Shown in pieces: positions 37,925 through 50,000 of a stretch of 64,000 nt of DNA; positions within the stretch are counted from its first letter, which is position 1; every line of letters begins with the position of its first letter. The translations under genes were made by a program, and so were the position numbers. The notes under the pieces were generated by a model that did not search any database, had not been told where the DNA came from, and saw only the letters and a list, made by a program, of their open reading frames with translations. Source of the DNA: Cercis canadensis (Eukaryota > Streptophyta > Magnoliopsida > Fabales > Fabaceae); assembly GCA_003255065.1 (NCBI GenBank), contig QAOA01003314.1:4738-68737 (forward strand), read 5' to 3'.

Positions 37925-38155
37925 AAGGGTTAAATCTAGTGAGTAACTTTGAAATTTTCGTTAGGAATTTTTTTTTAAAAAAGTGAATTCTAACGGTAAA
38001 ATTTTATTGAAATTTCCATTAGAATTATTGTTCTGTTGAAATTGTAAAATTTCAACAACCACTTCTTTAACAAATTAAATTCTGTTGAAATTTTTGTTGG
38101 AATTCAAAATTCCAACCAAAAAATTTTATTAGAATCTAAAAATTTTCTTGTAGTG
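37925..38155 (-). mobile_element. CACTA (En/Spm-type) transposon end
   Basis: 38141-38155 read on the minus strand is CACTACAAGAAAATT, the usual terminal sequence of plant CACTA elements. Inside it, short motifs of the type GAAATTT(C/T)(C/A)(G/A)TTAGAA occur in both orientations, as in CACTA subterminal repeats. The opposite end was not found, so this is a one-ended remnant or a small derivative with an eroded left end. Confidence 0.6.
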
Positions 38156-40030
38156 CACTAAGGCCAATAACAATATTGGCCAACAAATATCAGGTTGCCA
38201 CATAAAGCTAATAGAATTAACACGAACTAGAAAACCAACCCGAAGAATCCACAAATATTCTCAACACATTCGATCGAGTAGATAACAAAGGAAGACTTTG
38301 CTCTTGCTACTTGTCGATAAATGCCACAATAAAGGGTTGACCGATTCCGCTATAATCTTTGGAGCAAGCATATAAAAAATTGAACCTACCCAGACTTTTA
38401 AAGGAGTTGCATAGCCATAAAACCCACAACTTTTGAGAATGATATCAGTATCACACAACTACAAACTGTTTAGTTTCTCCTTCTCAACAAATATCGCTTA
38501 AACCAAATTCTTAAAGGTTTATATTCAATTCTTAGAAAAAAAAATTGAGTGGACCAAGTAATGTTCGTTTTAAGTAACTTATGTCAAAAAATATTTGGGG
38601 AGCCCCAACTTGCACTTGTTATTAATTGAATAATAATGTAAATTGCATATATTCAGGCCTGACTACTTCAAAGTTCAAAAGATAGTCTAATTAATTCGTT
38701 TATGAAAGAATAATTAGAAAAAATAGATGCACAAACCTGATGAGCAGTGTTTAGAAAACACTATATTTATTGATTACGTCAGAAGTCTTTGAAATTTTGA
38801 TATAAAAGACAAATACATTAATAAACCTTCAGCTTTAAAACTGCTAAATTACTTTGAAAATTATTATGCTTAAGAAAAAAGAGAAGTCTAGCTTATAACA
38901 TTTTTATATCCATGAAGATTATAAGTTTACAAGGTCAATGCGGCAAGGGCATTTGTAATCTGGGCCAGCTGAGTTCACATATAGTACACTGCTACAGAAC
39001 TTGAATAATAAAGTAAACGTGTAGAGAGGCCATATTATCTTGTACTGTGATGGAGCCAGTAGCTAGATTTCTTCTGTAAGAAAAGGAAAACTAAGGTCAC
39101 AAAATTAACAACCCAAAAAACTTTTTAAAAATTAAAATACTTGGGTTGTTTGAAATAGGTTAAGCTGTTCGTAATCCAACGATATTCATGTCTAAAAAAT
39201 AAATAAATATACACTACAACTAATAGCATTTTTTTTGTACTTTATTTTGGCCACCACTCAAAATTAATACATGGAACCTCGTAATTTTTGAGGATGATCC
39301 CAATACCACCTGGCCATAGACTATTTGGTATTACTAATAGTATTGAGTGGTCGTGCTTTAATGTTCAAGGAATCATTAGTTTCAATACGATAATGTTCCA
39401 GAGGGAAATAATCGCATAGTTGATGGATGGTGGGAGGTGTACTATATTATTAACCAGCTGACAAGTTAGAGATGCGTTTCAGAAGTCTTAGAAAATTTTC
39501 CATATATCTGTATGTGTGTGTAAAAGAGCAAGTCGATCTATCAAAGTTTTTAGGTCCACATAAATTAATTCACATTTGAGAAAGACTAGTTCACACTATA
39601 GGTGCACATTAAATTAATGCACATATAAGTTTCATTAGACTCAATTAAACTCGTATATATAAAGTCAATAATAAGTAGTTCTTTTTTTTTTTTTTGGTAT
39701 ATGAAAATTTAAGTTGAGAGGAGGCAATCTCATTCCAACACAAGACATATTACATGATACAACGAGGACTTACAATGATACTTACACATTACCTACTGAA
39801 GAAGAATGTTAGCCGTGGGAATGTAACCGATGACTTATAATGGAAGTGCTTCAATTCTTATGAGCTGAACCAACCTCCATTGGCTAGTGTAAAGTAGTTT
39901 GAAATAAAATAGTATACAACTAGCATAGCTAAATCCATATAATATTAAAATCAATCAATTAGCTCAGCGGCATATTTTGCAAGCTATGACATCAAATGCA
40001 TGACATAATATAACGTTATCTTATAGATAG
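38156..40030. other. Intergenic region; right part is duplicated GH18 upstream sequence
   Basis: No gene at 38156-39090. From about 39140 the sequence resembles 42510-42830: both contain CACTACAACTAATAG/GGC, ACTAATAGTATTGAGTGG and ATTATTAACCAGCTGACAAG. It is therefore the upstream flank of the tandem GH18 unit. Confidence 0.55.
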
Positions 40031-40036
40031 TTTCGT

Positions 40037-40044
40037 TATATAAA
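40037..40044 (+). promoter_or_regulatory. TATA box of GH18 copy 1
   Basis: TATATAAA about 90 bases before the ATG, in the same architecture as the boxes at 42420 and 43587. Confidence 0.65.
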
Positions 40045-40131
40045 GAGGTTTGCATTCTCAACATATCCACCATCACCATAGCTTACCCCTCTCTGGAAGT
40101 TGCCTTTTCCAAACCCAGTCTCATCATCAAT

Positions 40132-40993
40132 ATGTCACTTCTCTTCCGCAATTACATTGGACCAAAATCCGAAACCGTTGACATTACTTTACAGATGTTC
40201 CCATATACCGCGACGTCAACTTCCATTTTCTTCTTGCTTTTGCCAAAGACTATGACAAGCAAAACTTCCTTACCAATGGCACTTTCTATCCCTATTGTAA
40301 TGAAAATCGTTTTGGTCCTACACAGGTAAATGACATCGTTGGAATCTATTCTAATGTCAAAGTGTTCGTGACCATTGGATCCCGCGATAACCAATTTACT
40401 TTCAATCTCACCAATCACAAGAAATGGATTGAGAATGCTGTAATCTCACTTGGCAAAATCATTGATGATTACAATTTGGACGGAATTGATGTCAACTATT
40501 CAAGCGTTAAGGCTAGTGAGGATGAGTTTGCAGATTGCATTGGAGAGCTCATAAAGAGACTCAAGGAATCATATGGAGGCAAATTCCTGGCTTCTATAAC
40601 TGTGTCCCAAAATGTTCGAGCTGATTATTTGGCCTTGTACAACAAGTACACGGGGTATATAGACTATGTTGGGTATCAGTTTTATGCTGAAAATTGAAAG
40701 TGTGGACGAGTTGCACAATCTGTATACTTATCAGCGATGTCTTCTCCAATTCAAAACTCATAGCGGGGTTCAGCAGCGAAAAAGAAGAGATGAAAAAGGT
40801 GTCACCAAATGTTTTCTTTAAAGGTTCCCAGAAACTTAAGGCTTAGAAGCTTTTGGGTGGAATTGTCATATGGTCTGCTGATGATTCCAAACCAGAGTTT
40901 GAAAATGAGAGGAAGGCTCAAGATCTGCTTCAAACTTTAAAAGCAGCAACACCTAATACTGTGGCCGGGTCAGCTTCGCATGCAACCAACTAG
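40132..40993 (+). pseudogene. GH18 chitinase-like (class III / chitinase-2 type) pseudogene
   Basis: It starts MSLLFRNYIGPKSET and aligns with 43734-44583. It has a one-base loss near 40190 (TTTACAGATG against TTTCACTGATG in copy 2), a short deletion after QFYAEN, and an in-frame TAG (AAGGCT-TAG) near 40845, so it is dead. The strand carrying the GH18 active site reads LDGIDVNYSS (about 40479-40508). The family motif DxxDxDxE is changed to D-G-I-D-V-N-Y-S, so the catalytic acid was lost, as in copy 2. It ends with a TAG at 40991-40993. Relatives are plant chitinase-2-like, narbonin or RuBisCO-associated proteins. Confidence 0.88.
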
Positions 40994-41929
40994 TTCTTCA
41001 TATATCCGAAAATGGAATCATCTTCATATCGTTTTGATTTCTGGGTTTGGCCAAACAATGGCATTATATGTATTCTGTGTGTACAATATTATCTTGTGTG
41101 TCTTTTTTTTTTTTTTCTTTTTGGTTCATGCCTTATGTGTCTACTTATGATTATAAATGTTCAAAGGTGTGTGAAAGATAATGAGTTGATTAATGTATGT
41201 TAAGAACATCGCTTAAGGCGTGTGATGTGATGATCTTTATCATATCAATAAGATGTTTTATTGTTGTCAAAGAGGATATTTACCTTATATATATTTGTAA
41301 GAAACTCCCATATGAAAAAAAGTAGACATTTAAGTCACCTATAATATTAATAACACCAAAACTACAAAGAGCAATCACACTAAGATTTGATTCCCCATCC
41401 TGTGAGCTTTCCCAATCTTAAAGGCTAGATACATGACTACTTGAGCTATTATTTGGGGTCATACAATAAGATGCTGAGGTAATTTAGTTCAGTTAGCCTT
41501 ATGTTGTTTAACTTCCATATTGTTGGTGTTTGATAAGATTACAGGTTTATTAACATATATTGATCAATTTCTTTCCTCTAGATAGTAAAATACTTAAAAA
41601 TGTTCACTATTATGTTTTGGTGTGGTACTGGTAGAGATTAAGATTCTTAAATTGCACTTGCAATTGTATTACAAGAGTGTACGTCTTTTGCTCCTACAGT
41701 CTATAACCACCAAGGTACATTCCCGGTATCATAGTCGCAATATACATGCACATGCATAGAATAGAATAGATGCAAAATTATACGTTCAAGTTCTGAATAT
41801 TACAGTCACTGCCTTATGGTGTAGGTGAATAGTACACTTTAGAGGATACAGTATTGAAAAATAATCATTGATTTTTCAACTATTAAGACTGTGGTAAAAT
41901 GCATGAATTTCTTTGGTTTTGAGCAAAGA

Positions 41930-42480
41930 TGGACTTCAATTAAATTTATATTAACTATGGACGGGTCAAGCTCCCTCGCTTTGTCTTTTAGTAGTTTTGG
42001 CCTCTGGGCTATTGACCTCCTGTGTGCCAAAGAAAAAATATAAAGCAGGACTAATACTCACATCAAAGAAAAACAAAATTCATATTTCTTGACTCTATGA
42101 ATTGTCTATGATGATCATATACAAAAGACAAGTCAATTAATGAAGGTTGTTACAACTAAATTCAAAGGCTTTTATTCAAATACATCAATATTGCACATGG
42201 CCGGTGGCATATATATTTTTTCAAGAGTTGTTTACACATTATTTATACTTTTATTACTTTATACATTTCTTCATATTTGAATTTAAATTAAAATTTAATC
42301 ACAATTTTTTTTTTTATTTTAATGCAATAATTTTCTCCTTCATCACCAATGATATCAAATGTGTGCATAATATGTCTACGTAATGCATAATTTTGGTTGT
42401 AGAGTTTAGCCAACTACAATATATAAAGGCCTAGCATTCAGCAATCAGATCCATCAGCAATACAGATTAATTGGCTCTTT
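41930..42480 (+). repeat. Promoter-only copy of the GH18 tandem unit
   Basis: It aligns with 43130-43640: shared phrases are TTTTAGTAGTTTTG, ATTAATGAAGGTTGTTACAACTAAATT, and GTCTACGTAATGCA followed by TATA. The gene body expected at about 42550 is missing, so the array once held at least three units. Confidence 0.7.
42420..42427 (+). promoter_or_regulatory. TATA box of a promoter-only GH18 unit
   Basis: TATATAAA followed by GGCCTAGCA, as at 43587-43605. No GH18 coding sequence follows; instead the upstream flank of the next unit begins at about 42510. Confidence 0.55.
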
Positions 42481-43586
42481 TGAATTCACTTGGGTTGTTA
42501 GAAATGTAGACAAATAAAAAAAGGTAAAGCTAGCCGTAATCCAACAACACTCATGTCTTAAAAAAAAAAAAACACTACAACTAATGGCCTTTTTTTGTTT
42601 AGTTTGGCTATGACTTTGAGTTTATAGAACCTTGTAAGCTCCAAGGATAACCACTATAACACTCAGTCACAAGCTATTTGGTAGTACTAATAGTATTGAG
42701 TGGTGGCACTTTAAAATTTAAACAACCATTGGTTTCATTAAGATGACGTTCCAGAGAGAAATAAGCACGTAGTTAATAGACGGGAGCGTCCTATATTATT
42801 AACCAGCTGACAAGTTAGAGAAAGTCTCTTAATTTTTCTCTTTGGTTCAACAATGAGGTTGTTCTTATCCAACTATCATATACTAAGATTAATTCTCTCT
42901 CCAGACAATTTTAATGGTGTATCCTCAGATCAGCGTGTTGCATATTTTTAAAGGAAATCAACTTTAGTATATATATTTTCTTTTAATTATCATATCATTT
43001 GATATTTAATACTATAGAAACTGAATCACAACTTTCGAAAACTGAGCTACATGGCTTCATGTTCACATTATATCGTTATTTATTCAAATATGCAAACAAA
43101 ATAATGTGAACAAAAGTAAGGAAAATATGGTTAGGGCCAAGTTTCCTATCTTTGCCTTTTAGTAGTTTTGACCTTTGGGCTGTGACGTCTTGTGCGCCAA
43201 AGTAAAACTATAAAAGCGGTCTTAAAACTCATCAAAAGAAAAATATAAAATGTACATACATCTTAACTCCCTCAATAGTCTATGATAATCATATATAAAA
43301 GACAAGTGGATTAATGAAGGTTGTTACAACTAAATTGAAAGACTTTTATATTTGAATAAATCAATATTGAAATTGGCGGGCGGCACATATATTCTTTCAA
43401 GAGGAATATTGTTTACGCATTATTTATACCTTTTTTGGTTGGTATACTTTATAATATTTGAATTTAAATAAAAAATTATTCAAAAATTTTAATTCAATGC
43501 AATAATTTTCTCCTTCATCACCAATGACATCAATTGAGTGACATAATATGTCTACGTAATGCACAACTTTGGTTTTAGCTTACTAC

Positions 43587-43596
43587 TATATATAAA
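43587..43596 (+). promoter_or_regulatory. TATA box of GH18 copy 2
   Basis: TATATATAAA about 140 bases before the ATG. Confidence 0.65.
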
Positions 43597-43733
43597 GGGC
43601 CTAGCACTTAACAATCGTATCCATCATCACCACAGCTTAGCTCTTCTGAATAAACTCTTGGTTATTCACATTCATCCTATTCCTTTCATCAAACCACAAA
43701 GTTCCCTCTTCCCAACTCAGTTGCATAATCCAT

Positions 43734-44583
43734 ATGGCACTACTTTTTCTCAATTACATTGGACCAAAGTCTGAAACCATTGACATTAATTTCACTGATG
43801 TTCCCATATACCGCGAAGTCAATTTCCATTTCCTTCTCGCTTTGGCCAGAGACTATGACAAACAAAACTTCCTTACCAATGGCACTTTCTATCCCTATTG
43901 GAACGAACATCGTTTTGGTCCTACCCAGGTAAATGACATCGTTGGAAACTATTCCAACGTCAAAGTGTTTGGGAGTATTGGATCCCACGATGACCACTTT
44001 CCTTTCAACCCTACTGATCCCAATAAATGGATTGAGAATGCTGTAACCTCACTAGGCAAACTCATTGATGAGTACAATTTGGATGGAATTGATGTATGCT
44101 ATTCCAGCATCAAGGGTAGTAAAGATGACTTTGCCTATTGCGTGGGAGAGCTCATAAAGAGACTCAAGGACTCATGGAGGCAAATTCTTTGCTTCTATAA
44201 CTCTGTCTCACAATGTCAAAGTTGAGTACTTGGCCTTGTACCAAAAGTACAAGCAGTATATAGACTATGTTGGGTACCAGTTTTATTATGAAGATGATCC
44301 TACCGAAAGTGTGGACGAGTTTCACGCTCAGAATACACAAATCAGCCATTTCTTCCCTGACACAAAACTCGTGGCAGGTTTCAGCAGTGAAAAAGAAGAG
44401 ATGAAAAAGCTAACACCAAATGTGTTCTTCAAAGGCTCTCAGAAACTTAAGGCGGAACAGGTTTTTGGTGGAATCTCAATATGGTCTGCTGATGATTCCA
44501 AGCCTGAGTTTGAAAATGAGAGAAAGACTCAAAATCTGCTTCAGACTATTCAAGCCGCAAAGCCTAGTCCCGTGCTGGGGTGA
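43734..44583 (+). pseudogene. GH18 chitinase-like gene with one frameshift
   Basis: The reading is intact from M1 (MALLFLNYIGPKSETIDINF) through YFPYW-like and DPNKWIENAV segments to LKDSW (about residue 148). There two bases are missing relative to copy 1 (about 44175). The rest reads VEYLALYQKYKQYIDYVGYQ to the stop at 44581-44583 in another frame. Restored length would be about 283 residues, normal for a single GH18 barrel without chitin-binding domain. Active-site motif LDGIDVCYSS (residues 116-125) keeps D117 and D120 but has Cys122 and Ser124 instead of Asp and the catalytic Glu, so no chitinase activity is expected even in an unbroken relative. There is no signal peptide. A sequencing error at the frameshift cannot be excluded. 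A storage or lectin-like role is inference. Confidence 0.85.
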
Positions 44584-45590
44584 GTTATGCAGAAAACTAA
44601 TTCTTCTTATGTCTGGAATTGGCATTGTCATCGTGTCATTTTGATTTCTGAGGTTGTCAAAATAATGGGATATACTTTATGTATCCTGTGTCTTGTTGTC
44701 TTGTGCGTCTTCTGTTTCTGGCTGAGTACTACTCTGTGTGTGAAGATGTTAAATGGTTGTGTTATGTTAAAAAGCCTTAAGGCAGGTGATGTTAATTGTT
44801 TCTTTTAATAAGATCCATCCAACTTTCATGTATATTAATCAACTGCTTTCTACTGGAAAAATGTGCAATATTATGTACATGGAAGGAATATTAACGGGAC
44901 AAACTTTTGCATGGTGGATCCATGTTCATCATAGTAGGAAAATTGCCTCTATTATGGCACCACTTCTGATCATAAGAATGATAGTGGTTGCTATCTAGGG
45001 TTGTACTTCCTTCCGATTTCCTCAACACATTGCACTTCTAAATAACCAAAAATATTATATAAAAGAATTCTGATTAAATAATGGAATATTATTGTGCTGA
45101 TTGTTGGACTTCTTAGGTCCCTCGTGCCCCCAAATAATAGGAAGGAAAAGTAAAATTTAGACATCAGAAATTTGGAAAATACAAGGGAATTCAGTATTGT
45201 AGTCTTGTACAATCATGGAGGCATGTGAATTACAGGAGGATCTAGATCTGTCTTTGGATTTGGGCTTTTGGATGTGGTAGTGGAAAGAGATTGCCGGTGC
45301 TGTGGCTTTTTGGATGAGCCATTCTTGATGATATTAGAGCATGTTTTCATAAGTTTAGATCTATTATTTTATCTTGTATTTGTTATGATGGCAATACGGT
45401 TGTCCACAGACTAACCGTTAGACTTAACAACTTAATATTACATTAAAATATGACAATCCATTAAATCTAGACTGGAAAACCCCACATTGCTTTACAATAT
45501 TTAAGTATCTACGTATTAGTACATATTTTTCACTTGTGCATGATGGAGGAGACAATTAATTTCTACGACCAACAAAAATATAGTACAAGG
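44584..45590. other. Intergenic stretch between GH18 copy 2 and the RFC3-like gene
   Basis: The first 230 bases are the GH18 3' flank. The last part is the 3' flank of the minus-strand gene ending at 45815. No other gene is seen. Confidence 0.5.
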
Positions 45591-45814
45591 GAACACATAA
45601 TTGGTTCTCACAATTTTATTGTGAATAAAGCATATATTTGAGAGATAAACAAATATCCATCATCAGTTACATTAATTACTTTTACAGTATATCTGATTTG
45701 ATAATCTTTCTCCAAAATAAATCTTCAAACATTATTCACAAGGTGTCTTGATATTCAATACACATCTCAGTAACAGATGTTATAGTGGGGCTGTTGGAAC
45801 AATAAGCAGTTGTT

Positions 45815-47008
45815 TCATATTCCAGCTTCAAGTAGCACATTCTCATGACTTGTTCCTGATGAATTCTTGTACCAGCTCATAAATTTCGCTATGAACTCTG
45901 CCGAAAGATTAAATAATTACAAGTTGATTTCATGAGCCAAATTTGAACTTTGAATGAGAGTATGATAGAGAAATATTATTTGTTTTACTTGTAAGTCCTA
46001 ATTCAACATATGTCACATCATGTTTCTAACACAAAAGATGAAAGAAGAGGCTTAAATATGGGGAAAGAATATAGGTGTTGAGAATCAAAAATTAAGAACT
46101 AAATAACTTTTGTGTTAGAATTCTGATCTGCTTATAGATCAAATAGGAACTAAAATACAATGTATTTTGGTTAAGATTATACCTTTATATATGCAGAAAC
46201 ATTTATTCATCTCCCAAGTTGATACATAATAAAAGAGTCAAAAAGGAAAAGAAACTATTGTACCTTCAACTTTTAAAAAACTTAGAGCATTCTTTTTTGT
46301 TTGTTTGCTGTTGCTTTCCTCTGGTTCTCCCTGAAATAGAATAAAGAGAGGGATATATTTTTCTTGTTTAATGTTCTAATTAACTTCATCAAAATTAAAT
46401 TGAGTAAACAGCCTATGAAACCATGTTCCACAATTAAACATGAACTGAAAATACAAAAATAACAATAACAACGACAACAAAGAGCTAAGTTTGAGTTTGT
46501 ACATTGTATTCCTTACAGAGTTTGGCAACCCCTGGCCTTAGAGGTTCATCCACTAGAGATTTCAACTCTGCTTCAAGACACTGTATAAATGGATAATTCT
46601 CTTAATCAATGGAACTATATCCTAAAACAAAAGATTATCCATAGATATATAAATATAAACAATGAAATTCTTACCATAAAAATAAAACCTGGGGATACAT
46701 TATGAATCATCAGATTTTGAAGCTTTCTACGAATATTGTACAGCCTATTATAGATAAACAATGAATTATTAAGCAAGTTTGTAAAAAAATAGAAACACTT
46801 TAACACAACTCAGATCTTACAATTATACACGTACGGGAAAATTGAATTCTAAAAAATTACTGTTTAGTTGTAATGATTTTCTACACTATTTAATTAAGAA
46901 GTATTCATAAGAAATGAAAATTTCAGGGCTATTAGATATAAAAATTGCCTTGAATTGTTTAGTTAAATTTTGAACTTCTTTCTTATTAATAGCCTTGTAT
47001 CATAAATG

Positions 47009-47039
<31 letters not shown>

Positions 47040-50000
47040 ATTTACTTACTGTTTTGGACTTTGCTCTTCAATTGTATTCTTGGCAATATTTGAAATTTCT
47101 TCTTCCCAACCTGTTAAAGTCAATTGATCTTCTTCGAGGGGAAGCCTGCAAAACATTAACATTCATTTGAATTTTTTTAAAATAGAAAACTATATAATGC
47201 TAACCAGGTCATATAAGAAAGGGCAAGAAGTAAGCTTGAACAATTAAAATTCACAAAAGAAAAAACGTATTTTCCTATATTAAAGCTTCATGAAATATTT
47301 TTTCCTAGGTTCTATCACATAAAAGGAGATATATAGTTGAAGCATTTTTAAAGATAAGTTTCCAACTACTCCTGAATTTGATGCAATAGACGCAGCCCAT
47401 AAAGATCAAGCTATGAGAAGTCAAAAGTTTTCAATTGCAAAAATAATTATGCAAGCACAAGTGAGTCAAGGATGACGAGACAAAACAAAGTTAAAATTTA
47501 TCTTTGTATTCCAATGTGTATCCAAACAAAAATAGTCACCAATATACTGTTTTAAGAATCTTCTTATTAAGTTGAAGATGTTCTAGTCCAAGATTCTTTG
47601 AAATCAAAAGGTTATGAAGATGATAGGATTTGTTTCCAAGTTGTTTAAAAATCTAGGCTTAAGTTCTAGCTTGCTATTCTATGGGTGCATCTTCTACGAT
47701 CCAGCCGAATTCCATAGTCAACAACTCCTCAATTCCAAACAAGTAATGTCATATGATTTTAAATCAAGCATGTTGTATCCACTAACTTTCTTCATCTAGA
47801 ATTTTATGAATTAATCTTTCCGTATAATATCTTTTTTCTTACTTTTCAAAATATTTGAATTATTATTGAATTAAATATTTCATATAATCTAAATGCTTAA
47901 ACTTTCTTCAGATCTTAGCTCTCTTGATGTATAACTTAATGTGAAGTTTAGCCCTTGGAGTAAGCCTAACACAGGCTGGAGACACAGCCGTGTTCACTAA
48001 TGTAACTGATCGTGTCACTTAAGTCAGTCTCTAAACTGTCAACACTGGTAGGGACACGGGCCGTGTTCTCACAAGGGTTAGGCCATGTCACCAAGAACTG
48101 ATCTATGGACTGACAACACGAGTAGGAACACAGGGTTGTTCACTGGAGATTTGGCCGTGTCACTTAAGGTGAGTCTCTGGAAGTAAGACACAGGCCATGA
48201 CAAAGGCGTGTCACTTAAAGGCTTGGGTGTGTCAACTGGAGTGAATCACTGGAGGTCAGACACGGGGTGTGTCATAGTAACACGGGCGTGTTCGTACTCA
48301 AGACACGGATAAAACAATTAATGACACGGGGCGTGTCACTTAAGTGAAGATATGGATCATTAGACACAGCTCAAGACACAGCCGTGTGGAGGGTGTGTTT
48401 GTCTCATAAATCATATATTAGTTAGTTACTGGCCAGGACCGACTTATGACTGATGTATATAAAAACTTGTGATGTGTGAAGGAGTTGAAGAAGGTGAAAT
48501 AATGTGCAATTAGAGTTTCCAGACTTGGGACAAATCAGAGAAGAAAGAATTAGAGGGATTGAGAGGAAAGAAATAAAGTAAGGCTTGAGAGGGTTCTGAC
48601 TTGCATATGTTGCAAGATTCAAGAACAAAGGTCAATGAAGGATTCTATTGTAAAGAAGGCTCGATCCTATTGTTATTAATCTAGTGGAATGCTCTCTTTC
48701 GTGGATGTAGGCCAAATTGGCTGAACCACGTAATTATGGTCTTGTGTTTCTTTTACTTTGATTTACTGTTTTAAGTTTTCTAGTTTAGTATTGCATTTTT
48801 TTCTGGTATTTGCTAGTTTGTTGTTTGTCATTTGGTTGCATAGGTTGATTTTCTCTTACAATTGGCCCTGTCTATGGGAAGAAGAATTGAAGAGAAGAGG
48901 CACATCCATGGGAACAACCAAGTATGACATTGAGAAATTCTCAGGTTCTAATGATTTCGGATTATGGAGGATCAAGATGCAAGCAATTCTGGTGCAACAA
49001 GGATTGGCTGAGGCATTGAAGGGAGAATCTGCATTATATGAGTCTTTGTCTGAGAAAGAAAAGAAAGATATGTTGGAAAAGGCCAAAAGTGCAATAATCT
49101 TGTGCCTTGGGGACAAGGCACTAAGGGAGGTAGCTAGAAAATCATCTGCTACTGCAATGTGGCTCAAGCTAGAGTCACTCTATATGACAAAATCCCTTGC
49201 CAACAGATTGTTCATGAAGTAGCAACTGTATTCTTTCAAGATGACTGAGGATAAATTGCTCATTGAGCAAATAGCAGACTTCAACAAGAGTCTTGATGAT
49301 TTGGAGAACATAGAGGACAAATTAGAGGATGAAGACAAGGCTCTAATTCTGCTCAGTGCTCTACTAAAAGCATATGAGCACTTCAAGGATGCTATGCTGT
49401 TTGGAAGGGAGCAAACAATAACCCTTGATGAAGTCCAGTCCTCAATTCGAGCAAAGGAGCTTCAGAATAAGCAAGACATGAAGAAAGACAACCAGGGAGA
49501 AGGGCTGAACGTGTCAAGGGGCAGACCTGAGAAGAGAAGCTTTAAGAAGGGGAAAACCAGATCAAAATCAAAGAACCAATAGCAAACCATGTTTAAGTGT
49601 TTTCACTGCTATAAGAAAGGTCACTTCAAGAGGGATTGTCCAGAAAGAAGGGGCAAGGAATTTGAGAAACCTCAAGAGCTGGGTGATGCAGAAATGGTAA
49701 CAGAGAACTATGACACTGCTAGGGTCTTAGTAGTTTCAAATACTGAGATTGAGAAGGATTGGGTACTTGACTCTGGATGTTCATACTAAAGAGAAACCGT
49801 AGTGCAACAGTGTTACACTAGCCCAAGATCAACAACCTTGGTGAAGAAAAAGAAGCCAAAGAAAAGAATAGAACTCTAATGATGGATAAGAGAATAAGAC
49901 TTGTATTTTTTCTGATACACAAAAGTGAAAGATTACATAGGTATTTATAGGACTCAAATGAGAAAAGGTTCATCCCCCTAATTAATTCCTAATACATGAA

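Noticed and set aside
38261-38458. A 65-codon minus-strand frame
   Set aside because: No family resemblance and no conserved copy.
44786-44998. Short plus-strand frames after GH18 copy 2
   Set aside because: They lie in the 3' flank, lack start context and resemble nothing.
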